The notes below the pieces were generated by a model. The model was not told the origin of the DNA and did not search any database. It was given only the letters and a program-made list of their open reading frames with translations. The position numbers and the translations under genes were made by a program. Shown here in pieces: positions 1 through 8,421 of a stretch of DNA of 64,000 nucleotides (the stretch's first letter is position 1; each line of letters opens with the position of its first letter). This stretch comes from Flavobacterium psychrotrophum (GTDB taxonomy: Bacteria > Bacteroidota > Bacteroidia > Flavobacteriales > Flavobacteriaceae). The stretch covers positions 3,286,001 to 3,350,000 of the forward strand of contig NZ_CP031557.1 in the NCBI RefSeq assembly GCF_003403075.1, given 5' to 3'.

Positions 1-1988
1 TTTAGTTCTGCTACAGTACCCTGCTGCGATATGCTGTTAAAGTCGATAGCCGGCTGTACATCCCACCATTTAGTAATCTTATAATTAGCAGACAACTCAA
101 AGCCATACGAACTGTTATGACCAAAGTTAGCATAGCTCATAATCTGGTCCTGAGTGTTTGGCGTAGTTTCATCAGGGTAAATAACACGGTTAATTTCGTT
201 ATCGATCAACCTGTAAAATATACCTCCTGTTATAGATGATCCTTTTTCAAGCATCCTGGTATAGTTAGCCTCAACAGAGTTTGTAAACTGTGGTTCAAGC
301 CTTTGGTTACCTAACGATGTAAACTGAGGCGTACTAAATTCCCTTATCGGCTTGGTCTGCTCCAGGCTTGGGCGGTCTACCCTGCGGCTGTAGCTAATTT
401 GCACTGTGTTCTTATCGTTAATGGCATAGGATGCAAAAGCCGATGGATATACTGTAAAATACTTGTTTTCAAACGTTGTGGCACCTTTATTAAAATCGGC
501 ATCAGCAGTAAAATGCTCGGCACGCAGGCCTAACTGGTAACTAAATTTATCAAACTTCTGGCCAAAGGTGGCGTAGGCAGAATAAATATCATTATCATAA
601 CTATACACCGAATTTTGTAATGATGGGTTCTCCAGCACACGGGTAGTCTGGTACTCATTATCTGTACGGATAATACGTGCCTCAGCACCAAGTTCCAGCG
701 TGGTTTTGTCGTTAAGCGGGTTTACATAATCAAGGTTTGCCGTTATGTTCTTGCGTTTATCCAGCACGTCATCGTTATAAAACACAGGGCTGGCCGCACC
801 TGTAGTGGTTTCATAATCGGCATCCTGCGTACTTTTAACAGTATTATAATTTGCCTCAAAATCAAGGGTATGCCCCTCTTTTTCAAACTTGTGTTTAAAG
901 GCAAGGTTGTAGGTGTTATTATGGTTGTCGCCATCCAGCTTACTGTGCTGCAATATATTTTCGAAGGGGCTGCCTTCCGGATACATAACATCGCTGCCTA
1001 TGGCTGCCTTACCACTTCCCTGGTTTTGATTGGTATACACCGAAAGTGTATTAAAATCATTGATATAATAGTCCATTCCCACCTTAGCCAGGAATCCGGT
1101 ATTATCATTCGTCACGTCTATAAGGGTATTAGCACCGGTATCTAAACGTTTAGAAACCCCACCATTAAAGTACTTACCGCCGTTAGTGCCACCATTCGCA
1201 AAAAAGTTAACCTTACCGGTGCGGTAGTTCATATCTAACGAGTTGTTGTACTTAGGCGTTTCGCCAAAGGTAAGCCCTGCGTTAAAGCTGCCATTAAAGC
1301 CGTCGTTAGCGTTTTTGTTCAATATAATGTTTATGATACCACTCATACCCTCAGGGTTATACTTGGCACTTGGGCTGGTAATAAGCTCTATCTTTTTAAT
1401 AGATGTACTTGGTATCTGCTTTAGCAATGTAGCAGCATCAATGGTAGTGGGGCGTCCATCTATAAGCACACGTACATTGGCATTACCACGAAGCGATATA
1501 TTACCGTCCTGGTCTACGTTTACCGATGGTATGTTGTTCATAATCTCGCTGGCAGTAGCCCCGGCAGTGGTAAGGTCGCGCCCTACGGTAATAACCTTAC
1601 GGTCTATTTTTTGCTCTATGGTACTGGTTTCCTTTACAATCTCTACCGTATCAAGCGTAGTAGCTTCTTCGGTAAGGGCTATGGTGCCCAGGTTTAGTGA
1701 TGGTTTAGCAGCAGTAAGCGCAGCATTAACCACATAGGTTTTATACCCCATAAACTGCACCTCAACGGTGTAGCTTTTTAACGGCAGGTTTTTTAGGTTA
1801 AAGTCGCCGTTATCTGTAGCCACATCACTGGCTACGGTAGTGGCACCATCTTTAACTACCACACTTACAAAGGGTAGTGACTGGCCAGAGGTTTTGTCTG
1901 TAATTTTTCCGGAAATGTTGCCCGTTGTCTGGGCAGTAATTGTCATGATGCTTCCCATAAGGAGCACCCACAGCATGTGTAACTTCAT
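1..1988 (-). CDS. TonB-dependent outer-membrane receptor, C-terminus cut by window edge
   Basis: The minus-strand frame opens at an ATG at 1988 and runs without a stop off the left edge, giving about 662 residues. The first ~20 residues (MKLHMLWVLLMGSIMTITAQ) are a signal peptide. Residues ~24-105 read as a carboxypeptidase-regulatory-like beta-sandwich (NISGKITDKTSGQSLPFVSV). Residues ~125-225 form a plug with NIPSVNVDQDGNISLRGNA and VLIDGRPT, and the rest is beta-barrel rich in aromatic, Asn and Tyr residues. This is the layout of the outer_membrane_beta-barrel / TonB-dependent receptor family, usually about 800 aa, so some 140 residues are missing to the left. No substrate-binding partner (SusD) is visible. 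The substrate is unknown. Confidence 0.9.
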   Translation of the reverse strand, partial: MKLHMLWVLLMGSIMTITAQTTGNISGKITDKTSGQSLPFVSVVVKDGATTVASDVATDNGDFNLKNLPLKSYTVEVQFMGYKTYVVNAALTAAKPSLNLGTIALTEEATTLDTVEIVKETSTIEQKIDRKVITVGRDLTTAGATASEIMNNIPSVNVDQDGNISLRGNANVRVLIDGRPTTIDAATLLKQIPSTSIKKIELITSPSAKYNPEGMSGIINIILNKNANDGFNGSFNAGLTFGETPKYNNSLDMNYRTGKVNFFANGGTNGGKYFNGGVSKRLDTGANTLIDVTNDNTGFLAKVGMDYYINDFNTLSVYTNQNQGSGKAAIGSDVMYPEGSPFENILQHSKLDGDNHNNTYNLAFKHKFEKEGHTLDFEANYNTVKSTQDADYETTTGAASPVFYNDDVLDKRKNITANLDYVNPLNDKTTLELGAEARIIRTDNEYQTTRVLENPSLQNSVYSYDNDIYSAYATFGQKFDKFSYQLGLRAEHFTADADFNKGATTFENKYFTVYPSAFASYAINDKNTVQISYSRRVDRPSLEQTKPIREFSTPQFTSLGNQRLEPQFTNSVEANYTRMLEKGSSITGGIFYRLIDNEINRVIYPDETTPNTQDQIMSYANFGHNSSYGFELSANYKITKWWDVQPAIDFNSISQQGTVAEL

Positions 1989-2185
1989 TGTTCGTTTTTT
2001 AATTAGCAATTGCAAACAGGGAGGTCAGGCCCTGCCTACAGGCAAATAATGATTGATGATACTGCATAAGACTCAACTGACTTATTTTTGTTACATATTT
2101 AGTTACATAAAAAATTAAAAAGAGTGAAATTTGACCTAATTTTTAAAAAACGATGCTCATAACATCCTATCTTTAAGGATTATTA

Positions 2186-2193
2186 TAATTTTG
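2186..2193 (+). promoter_or_regulatory. -7 box upstream of the FabH-like gene
   Basis: A perfect Bacteroidota -7 consensus (TAATTTTG, followed by C) lies 30 bp upstream of the ATG at 2223. No clear -33 TTG is seen. The leader would be about 20 nt. Confidence 0.45.
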
Positions 2194-2222
2194 CAGTGCA
2201 ATTTTAAAAAATACAGAAATTG

Positions 2223-3236
2223 ATGTATCATTCAAAAATATCAGGCCTGGGCTACTACGTACCGGAGAATGTAGTAACCAACGATGACCTATCTAAACTA
2301 ATAGACACAAACGATGCCTGGATACAGGAACGTACCGGCATTAAAGAGCGCAGGCATGTAATTAAAGGCGATGGCGACACCACAACCACTATGGGCGTTA
2401 AGGCCGCCAAAGTGGCTATAGAACGCGCCGGCTTAAGCAACGACGATATCGACTTTATAGTATTTGCCACCCTTAGCCCAGACTATTACTTTCCGGGGCC
2501 GGGAGTATTGGTACAAAGAGACTTAGGCATGACACGTACCGTTGGCGCGCTTGATGTGCGTAACCAGTGTTCAGGGTTTTTATATGCCGTTTCGGTGGCA
2601 GACCAGTTCATTAAAACGGGAATGTATAAGAACATTCTTGTTATTGGTTCTGAGCTACATAGTACGGGCTTAGACATGACCACGAGGGGTCGAAATGTAT
2701 CGGTAATCTTTGGCGATGGTGCAGGAGCCGCGGTACTGAGCCGCGAGGAAGACTTAACCAAAGGGATTCTCTCTACACACCTGCACAGCGAGGGACAATT
2801 TGCTGAAGAACTGAGCCTTACCGCTCCGGGCATGGGTCGCCGTTGGGTTACAGACATTATTGCTGATAACGACCCCGAAGACGTAAGCTACTACCCATAC
2901 ATGAACGGCCAGTTTGTATTTAAAAATGCCGTACAGCGCCTTGCAGAAGTAGTAGATGAAGGATTGAAAGCCAACAATTTAGAGGTAGCCGATATTGATA
3001 TGCTGATACCGCACCAAGCCAACCTGAGGATAGCGCAGTACATACAGCAAAAGTTTCAGTTGCCTGACGATAAGATATATAACAACATCATGAAGTATGG
3101 TAATACCACAGCAGCATCGGTACCCATAGCGCTTACCGAAGCCTGGGAACTTGGCAAGATCAAAGAAGGCGATACAGTAGTATTGGCCGCATTTGGGTCG
3201 GGCTTTACATGGGGTAGTGCCATTATCAAATGGTAA
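2223..3236 (+). CDS. 3-oxoacyl-ACP synthase III (FabH-like)
   Basis: The 337-aa protein belongs to the ketoacyl-ACP synthase III / thiolase-fold family, which condenses a short acyl-CoA starter with malonyl-ACP. The triad is visible: Cys116 in VRNQCSGF, His264 in IPHQANLR and Asn294 in YGNTTAAS. The C-terminal GSGFTWGSAIIKW is typical of FabH. I start at the ATG at 2223; the TTG just before it adds only one Met and lies at the edge of the leader. It stands alone, with its own promoter and no fatty-acid genes beside it, so it may be a secondary FabH paralogue rather than the housekeeping copy. Confidence 0.92.
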   Translation: MYHSKISGLGYYVPENVVTNDDLSKLIDTNDAWIQERTGIKERRHVIKGDGDTTTTMGVKAAKVAIERAGLSNDDIDFIVFATLSPDYYFPGPGVLVQRDLGMTRTVGALDVRNQCSGFLYAVSVADQFIKTGMYKNILVIGSELHSTGLDMTTRGRNVSVIFGDGAGAAVLSREEDLTKGILSTHLHSEGQFAEELSLTAPGMGRRWVTDIIADNDPEDVSYYPYMNGQFVFKNAVQRLAEVVDEGLKANNLEVADIDMLIPHQANLRIAQYIQQKFQLPDDKIYNNIMKYGNTTAASVPIALTEAWELGKIKEGDTVVLAAFGSGFTWGSAIIKW

Positions 3237-3270
3237 ATTAGAAGTCAGAAGTTAGACCTGGCTTTAATGA

Positions 3271-3418
3271 TTTACCACAAGGGGCACTAAGATTTCACAA
3301 GGATCACTAAGCTTAACGAATTGCTTTAAATCATGAAAGAACACAAAGCTTTGTGTTCTTCCGTAAAGGCAGTTTTCCGTAGTGGACTTTGTGAAATCTT
3401 AGTGGCCCTTGTGGTAAA
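3271..3418. repeat. Nested palindromic intergenic repeat
   Basis: The gap 3237-3800 holds no convincing gene. It contains an inverted repeat whose left arm (3271-3303, TTTACCACAAGGGGCACTAA...) pairs with 3386-3418 with few mismatches. At its centre is a perfect 24-bp palindrome at 3337-3360 (AAGAACACAAAG and its complement). The gap starts with AGAAGTCAGAAGTTAG (3240-3255), another low-complexity repeat type common in this window. The element could fold into one long hairpin and may also terminate the FabH transcript. Confidence 0.75.
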
Positions 3419-3731
3419 ATTCATTTAGTATTTCGAACTGAAAATTTACTTTTTGAGATTTAAAATTTGTCTTTTGGAATTTAATTTAAACTCCTTCTTT
3501 GGTTTGCTAAAGAAAGAGTTTTCTTATATAATAAATTAGCAGGTTCTCAATTTTCCACATTCTGTAATTTTATTTCGCGTTTTTTCACAGAGTTACCGTA
3601 ATTCAGAAAATCGACACCCTGATTACAAGCTAATTATATTTTTGAAAGACTAAAAATCCGAAAAGCTAATATGTATATACTTTACAGTTTACTGAAACAC
3701 TGACTTCAGTACAGTAATATAACCAGTTCAT

Positions 3732-3739
3732 TATTTTTG
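3732..3739 (+). promoter_or_regulatory. -7 box upstream of the L,D-transpeptidase gene
   Basis: TATTTTTG followed by T matches TAnnTTTG, 62 bp before the ATG at 3801. The leader between them contains a degenerate CACAAAG/CGAAG repeat (about 3752-3796). No good -33 element is visible. Confidence 0.4.
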
Positions 3740-3800
3740 TATTTTGGCAGCTGTTTCACAAAGCATCAAAAAGAAGGCGCGAAGTTTCGTAAAGTAAATT

Positions 3801-4316
3801 ATGAAAAAAATTATGGTTTATATTTTTGTCATTGCCCTCGCACTTTTGGCGACCTGGTACTTTTATCCCGGTAAAAAACTTCCCGTCGGAACCATTATCG
3901 ACAAACTGGTAGTTTACAAATCGAAACATAAAATGGAGGCCTATGCAAACGGTAGCCTGGTTAAAACCTATACCATAGCATTAGGCTTTAGTCCAAACGG
4001 GCATAAGCAGTTTGAAGGCGATGGACGTACACCCGAAGGTACCTATACCATAAATGCACGCAACGCTAAGAGTGCCTACCATAAAAACCTTGGTGTAAGC
4101 TACCCTAACGCCGCAGACCGTACCTATGCCGAGACACAGGGTAAAAGCCCCGGGGGCGACATAAAGATACATGGGTTACGCAACGGACGTGGCTATATAG
4201 GCAAATTCCACCAATGGAAAGACTGGACACACGGCTGCATTGCCGTTACCAATGCCGAGATTGATGAATTGTTTGCTTCGGTTAAGGAAGATGCGGTAAT
4301 TGAGATTTTGAAGTGA
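3801..4316 (+). CDS. L,D-transpeptidase (YkuD/ErfK family)
   Basis: The 171-aa protein has an N-terminal membrane anchor or signal (MKKIMVYIFVIALALLATWYF) and a YkuD catalytic domain from about residue 35. The domain ends in DIKIHG...WTHGCIAVTN, the His plus HGC catalytic signature; the usual Ser before HGC and Arg after it are replaced by Trp-Thr and Ala. Family members form 3-3 cross-links in peptidoglycan or attach proteins to it in the periplasm. The gene appears monocistronic, with a convergent neighbour downstream. Confidence 0.88.
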   Translation: MKKIMVYIFVIALALLATWYFYPGKKLPVGTIIDKLVVYKSKHKMEAYANGSLVKTYTIALGFSPNGHKQFEGDGRTPEGTYTINARNAKSAYHKNLGVSYPNAADRTYAETQGKSPGGDIKIHGLRNGRGYIGKFHQWKDWTHGCIAVTNAEIDELFASVKEDAVIEILK

Positions 4317-4419
4317 AGTTAAGAAACGTCATTACACACCATATCGAAACGCAACTACCATTCATCGAAACAAAACAGGCATCCGTCTAAAAACCAAGCA
4401 GAAACCTTTTAAGCCGTCC

Positions 4420-4427
4420 TATCTTTG
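4420..4427 (+). promoter_or_regulatory. Orphan -7 promoter box
   Basis: TATCTTTG followed by T is a perfect TAnnTTTG box in the gap 4317-4635, between two convergent genes. No plus-strand ORF follows. The transcript would run about 115 nt into the terminator at 4510-4547. It could drive a small RNA or be the remains of a lost gene. No -33 TTG is evident. Confidence 0.35.
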
Positions 4428-4509
4428 TATCAACAAAACAGGATGCCCCCTGAATATTGTAAAAGAAAAGATATAAAGATTTTTCATAATTGGTTTTGAT
4501 TGGTTTTAA

Positions 4510-4547
4510 AATGCCCCGACAGACACGTTTTCTATCGGGGCATTTTT
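4510..4547 (+). terminator. Intrinsic terminator, possibly bidirectional
   Basis: The stem AATGCCCCGA (4510-4519) pairs perfectly with 4535-4544 and is followed by T-rich sequence. It sits nearly 200 bp after the L,D-transpeptidase stop and 90 bp beyond the stop of the minus-strand acyl-CoA synthetase. Confidence 0.75.
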
Positions 4548-4635
4548 ATTTAAGACAAGTCCAACAATAAGGTTTACTTAACTATATCAATAGGAATGTA
4601 AACCGCATAATTGCCTTATGATTACTTATTAATAA

Positions 4636-6276
4636 TCAAGATGTTTTAATATCCAGCAGCGCCTCCAGACCCAGTTCCTTAATCGCTATTTCACGCATTT
4701 CTACCTTGCGCACTTTGCCCGTTATGGTAATAGGAAAACGATCGGTAAACTTCCAGTAACGCGGTATTTTATAATGTGCAATGGTATCTTTGCAAAAGGC
4801 TTTTAAGCCATCTTCAGTAAGCGTATGGTGTGGCTTAACTTTTACCCATGCCATTACTACTTCGCCAAATTTTGCATCGGGCACGCCTATAACCTGTACG
4901 TCTTCTACATCCGGGTGGGTATATAAAAACTCTTCTATTTCCCTGGGCGATATATTCTCCCCTCCCCTAATGATCACATCTTTAATACGCCCCGAAATGT
5001 TGATGTACCCTTCATCGTCCATCACAGCCATATCACCGCTGTGCATCCAGCGTGCTTCATCTATTACTGAGCGTGTCGCCTCCGGATTGTTCCAGTATTT
5101 AAGCATTACACTATAGCCACGGGTACATAATTCTCCCGCTACATTACGTGCAACAATGGCCCCGGTTTTAGGGTCAACAATTTTTATTTCCAGGTGGTTT
5201 TGCACCGTTCCCACAGTACTCACCTGTTTTTCTAAAGGTGCGCCTATAATGGTTTGTGTAGACACCGGAGATGTTTCGGTCATGCCATAACAAATAGAAA
5301 CCTCGCGCATGTACATTTTTGTCTGCACCTGTTTCATGATCTCTACCGGGCAGGGAGAACCTGCCATAACACCTGTGCGCAATGTGGTAAGGTTAAAACG
5401 GTCAAAGTCCGGCAGGGCAAGTTCTGCAATAAACATGGTAGGCACCCCGTAGAGCGAAGTACAACGTTCCTTTTCTACGGCTTCGAGCGTAAGTACCGGG
5501 TCAAAACTTTCGGCAGGAATAACCATCGTAGCACCATGGCTGGTACAGCACAGGTTACCTATTACCATACCAAAACAATGGTAAAATGGCACAGGTATGC
5601 ACACCCTGTCTGCACTGGTATATTTTAGGCGTACCCCAATAAAGTAGCCGTTATTAAGCAGGTTATGGTGGCTAAGCGTTACCCCTTTAGGAAAACCCGT
5701 AGTACCCGAAGTGTATTGAATGTTTATAGGTTCGTCAAACTGTAATGTGTTTTCTATGGTAGCCACAGCTTCATCAGCAACGTTATTGGCAGTAGCCAGA
5801 AAAGCATCCCAGTCACGGTCCAGGTAAACGGCTTGCTGTAGTCCGGGGCAATTAGCGGCTACTTCTTCCACCATTTTTTTATAGTCGCTGGTCTTGAATA
5901 TCAAAGCCGAAACCAGTAATTTAATCCCACTTTGGTTTAGTACAAACTCCAGTTCGCTGCTGCGGTATGCCGGGTTAATGTTTACCAGTATAGCACCTAT
6001 GCGTGCAGTGGCATACTGCAGCAATACCCATTCGGCACGATTGGGCGACCATATACCCACCCTGTCGCCTTTAATAATTCCCGCGGCTACTAAGGCTTTT
6101 GCTACAGTTGTGGTGTGGGCATAAAACTGGCTGTAAGTAGCACGGTAGCCCTGCTGTACACAAACAAGCGCATCGTTATCAGGAAATTTTTCGGCAGTAG
6201 ATTTAAGGTTAAACCCTATGGGCTGCCCCAGCAGCGGAAGTTCAGAACCTCCGCTTACATAAGATAGTGTATTCAA
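4636..6276 (-). CDS. Acyl-CoA synthetase, AMP-binding (YngI/ACSF2-like)
   Basis: The 546-aa adenylate-forming enzyme activates a carboxylic acid, probably a medium or long fatty acid, to its CoA thioester with ATP. Core motifs in order are the P-loop YTSGTTGFPKGVTLSHHN (~residue 190), YGMTETSP (~335), HSGDMAVMDDEGY, GRIKDVIIRGGENISPREIE, and the C-terminal catalytic lysine region ITGKVRKVEMRE. MAGSPCPVEIMKQV places it near the ACSF2/YngI group. The start must be a TTG at 6276: no in-frame ATG precedes the conserved N-terminus and an in-frame TAA lies just upstream. It stands alone, with a ~250-bp gap upstream that contains a repeat. Confidence 0.9.
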   Translation of the reverse strand: MNTLSYVSGGSELPLLGQPIGFNLKSTAEKFPDNDALVCVQQGYRATYSQFYAHTTTVAKALVAAGIIKGDRVGIWSPNRAEWVLLQYATARIGAILVNINPAYRSSELEFVLNQSGIKLLVSALIFKTSDYKKMVEEVAANCPGLQQAVYLDRDWDAFLATANNVADEAVATIENTLQFDEPINIQYTSGTTGFPKGVTLSHHNLLNNGYFIGVRLKYTSADRVCIPVPFYHCFGMVIGNLCCTSHGATMVIPAESFDPVLTLEAVEKERCTSLYGVPTMFIAELALPDFDRFNLTTLRTGVMAGSPCPVEIMKQVQTKMYMREVSICYGMTETSPVSTQTIIGAPLEKQVSTVGTVQNHLEIKIVDPKTGAIVARNVAGELCTRGYSVMLKYWNNPEATRSVIDEARWMHSGDMAVMDDEGYINISGRIKDVIIRGGENISPREIEEFLYTHPDVEDVQVIGVPDAKFGEVVMAWVKVKPHHTLTEDGLKAFCKDTIAHYKIPRYWKFTDRFPITITGKVRKVEMREIAIKELGLEALLDIKTS

Positions 6277-6437
6277 AACAAAAAAAATTAATCCATAAAA
6301 TGGGAAGGCAAGATATAACCTAATCTTTGGGCAGAGCTGTCATCAAAAAATATATTCCCGACGCCTAAGTTCTTAAAATAAATTGTACAACATTGTTTTT
6401 CAGCAATTACAATAAAGAAAGGGTACGATACCCAAAA

Positions 6438-6467
6438 AACTTTGAAACTTTGAAACTTTGAAACTTT
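6438..6467. repeat. Tandem CTTTGAAA octamer repeat
   Basis: The gap 6277-6530 contains several consecutive copies of an AAACTTTG unit just before the toxin-antitoxin promoter. The same unit recurs at 24031-24060, so it is a dispersed repeat of this genome. Confidence 0.7.
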
Positions 6468-6511
6468 AACGACATTTGTCATAATATTTACGACATTTTT
6501 CGTTAACTTTG
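6466..6511 (+). promoter_or_regulatory. Toxin-antitoxin promoter with candidate operator
   Basis: The -7 box TAACTTTG (6504-6511) lies 20 bp before the antitoxin ATG. Upstream are two direct copies of ACGACATTT (6469-6477 and 6490-6498), spaced exactly 21 bp, about two helical turns. They are framed by the inverted pair TTAACG (6466-6471) and CGTTAA (6501-6506). Antitoxins of this family carry an Xre-type fold and repress their own promoters, so this is the likely autoregulatory site. That role is inferred. Confidence 0.5.
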
Positions 6512-6530
6512 TTTTCTAAACTATTTCAGC

Positions 6531-6953
6531 ATGAGCACTGCCGAACTTTTAAACATCAATTACGCTAATGCCGATGACCGTGGTATGCTATCGCTCATCC
6601 GCACAGCACGCGAAGGGATAAGCTTTGCCACCTTTGCAGGTTTTGTAGAAAAAAGCCCATTTGACCTTAATGACTGGAGCATTTTTTTACATCTGAGCGA
6701 ACGTACCATGCAACGCTACAAAAAAGAGGCGCGCACTTTTGATGCACAGCAGTCAGAAAAAATACTGGAAATAGCATTGCTGTATAATAAAGGTATTGAA
6801 GTTTTTGGTAATGCCGATAAGTTTAACCTTTGGGTAGACAGCCCAAACCTTGCCCTGGGCAGGATATTACCAAAAAGCCTTATGGACAGCTCTTTTGGGC
6901 TATCGCTCCTAAAAGATGAACTTGTGCGCATAGAATATGGCATACTGGCATGA
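6531..6953 (+). CDS. MbcA/ParS/Xre-family antitoxin
   Basis: The 140-aa protein has the two-part layout of DUF2384/MbcA-ParS antitoxins. The N-terminal half is helical and Xre-like (LSERTMQRYKKEARTFD). The C-terminal toxin-binding segment contains VFGNADKFNLWVDSPNLALG followed by P-x-S-L and a final G. It would neutralise the RES toxin encoded next and repress the operon. The stop overlaps the toxin start by 4 bp, indicating translational coupling. Its length is normal for the family. Confidence 0.92.
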   Translation: MSTAELLNINYANADDRGMLSLIRTAREGISFATFAGFVEKSPFDLNDWSIFLHLSERTMQRYKKEARTFDAQQSEKILEIALLYNKGIEVFGNADKFNLWVDSPNLALGRILPKSLMDSSFGLSLLKDELVRIEYGILA

Positions 6954-7411
6954 GGATATACAGGCTTAGCAAGGCAGTATATGCCAATGACCTTAGTGGC
7001 CGTGGTGCCGAAAAAGCCGGTGGCCGGTGGAACAGCAAAGGCACTGCCATGCTGTACGGTGGCGAAACGCGCGCACTTTGCACTACAGAAATTGCCGTAC
7101 ATACCCCACTTGGAAATATTCCGCTGGATTATATGCTCATTACCATCGAACTACCTGATACCCTTAGTATAGACATTTTAGAGAAATCGAATCTCCCTGC
7201 CGACTGGAAAGCCCTGCCACACGCCCATGCTACCCAGCTTATAGGCGATGCCTTTATTGCCGCACATAAATTTGTCGCCCTTAAAGTACCCTCTGTTGTA
7301 GTACCCGGCGAATACAATTACTTATTAAACCCTTCTCACCCTGATTTTAAAACGGTAACTGTAATAAGCATAGAACCTTTTGATTTTGATGAACGGTTGT
7401 TTATTAAATAG
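6950..7411 (+). CDS. RES-domain toxin (NAD+-degrading)
   Basis: The 153-aa RES family protein has the Arg-Glu-Ser set that names the family: R26 in AGGRWNSKG, E47 in LCTTEIAVH and S115 in KVPSVVVPGEYNYLLNP. Known RES toxins cleave or phosphorolyse NAD+ and stop growth until neutralised. The gene overlaps the antitoxin by ATGA, the usual order for this module. Nothing appears truncated, so the toxin is probably active. Confidence 0.93.
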   Translation: MRIYRLSKAVYANDLSGRGAEKAGGRWNSKGTAMLYGGETRALCTTEIAVHTPLGNIPLDYMLITIELPDTLSIDILEKSNLPADWKALPHAHATQLIGDAFIAAHKFVALKVPSVVVPGEYNYLLNPSHPDFKTVTVISIEPFDFDERLFIK

Positions 7412-7535
7412 ACCACCGCAAAACTTTAAAAACTTCCGGCTTTAAAAGTTTCTACTTATCGTTATTTCTTGTCCTGGTTCAATGTTTTTTGAATTGCAAA
7501 GCCAAATCTTTGTACCCTCATAAAACCGTTTTATC

Positions 7536-8417
7536 ATGAACCGGAAACAATTTTTACAAACCCTGGCAGCATTACCCCTGACCGGTGCCGCCGCTAAAGT
7601 GGGCATATTAGGCAAACTTGCGGAACCACTGGAAAACACCGCACCCATGCCCGTGCTGTTTTTAGGCCACGGCAGCCCGATGAATGCTATTGAAGAAAAT
7701 GAATTTGTAGCCAACTTCAGGAAGGTCGCAAAAGAAATTCCCAAACCCAATGCCATACTGTGCATTTCTGCACACTGGGAAACACGCGGCACGTTTGTTA
7801 CCGCCATGAAAAATCCGCCCACCATACACGATTTTGGTGGTTTCCCTAAGCCCCTTTTTGATGTACAATACCCGGCACCGGGCAGCCCTGAACTTGCGCA
7901 GCAAACCAAAGAGCTTATAAAATCGGTCAATATAGGGCTTGATGAGCACTGGGGTCTTGATCATGGCGCATGGTCTGTAATTAAGCACCTGTACCCAAAG
8001 GCCGATGTACCCATTATACAATTCAGTATCGATTATACCAAAGGCGGGCAATACCATTATGACCTGGGTAAAGAACTTGCCGCATTGCGCAAAAAAGGTA
8101 TCCTGATTATTGGCAGTGGCAATATGGTACACAACCTGGGTAAAATGGACTGGAAATACATACACGACACGTATGGTTTTGACTGGGCGCTGGAGGCCAA
8201 CAATAAAATGATGGGCTACATAAAATCAGGCGATCATAAGCCACTTATCAACTTTAAATCGCAGGGCAAATCCTGGGATCTTGCCATACCGTCTCCAGAG
8301 CATTACCTGCCGCTTTTATACACTATGGCACTTAAGGGTGCTAATGAGAAAGTAACCATTTTTAATGACAAACCCGTGGCAGGCTCGCTTACCATGACCT
8401 CGGTTAAAATAGGATAA
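7536..8417 (+). CDS. DODA-type extradiol ring-opening dioxygenase (YgiD-like)
   Basis: The 293-aa protein matches the LigB/DODA family of non-haem metal dioxygenases. The metal-binding pattern is visible as LGHGSPMNAIE, ISAHWETRG and LDHGAWSVIKHLYP. E. coli YgiD opens 4,5-DOPA; the natural substrate here is unknown. The N-terminus (MNRKQFLQTLAALPLTGAA) looks like a secretion signal of Tat type but lacks the second arginine. The esterase gene follows after only 4 bp, so the two are probably co-transcribed. Confidence 0.88.
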   Translation: MNRKQFLQTLAALPLTGAAAKVGILGKLAEPLENTAPMPVLFLGHGSPMNAIEENEFVANFRKVAKEIPKPNAILCISAHWETRGTFVTAMKNPPTIHDFGGFPKPLFDVQYPAPGSPELAQQTKELIKSVNIGLDEHWGLDHGAWSVIKHLYPKADVPIIQFSIDYTKGGQYHYDLGKELAALRKKGILIIGSGNMVHNLGKMDWKYIHDTYGFDWALEANNKMMGYIKSGDHKPLINFKSQGKSWDLAIPSPEHYLPLLYTMALKGANEKVTIFNDKPVAGSLTMTSVKIG

Positions 8418-8421
8418 TACT

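Noticed and set aside
2220..2222. TTG codon one residue before the FabH ATG
   Set aside because: It adds only a second Met equivalent; ATG 2223 is the natural start.
6438..6467. CRISPR-like array
   Set aside because: It is a simple octamer tandem without spacers.
6288..6482. 64-aa minus-strand frame before the toxin-antitoxin genes
   Set aside because: It spans the CTTTGAAA repeat and the toxin-antitoxin promoter region.
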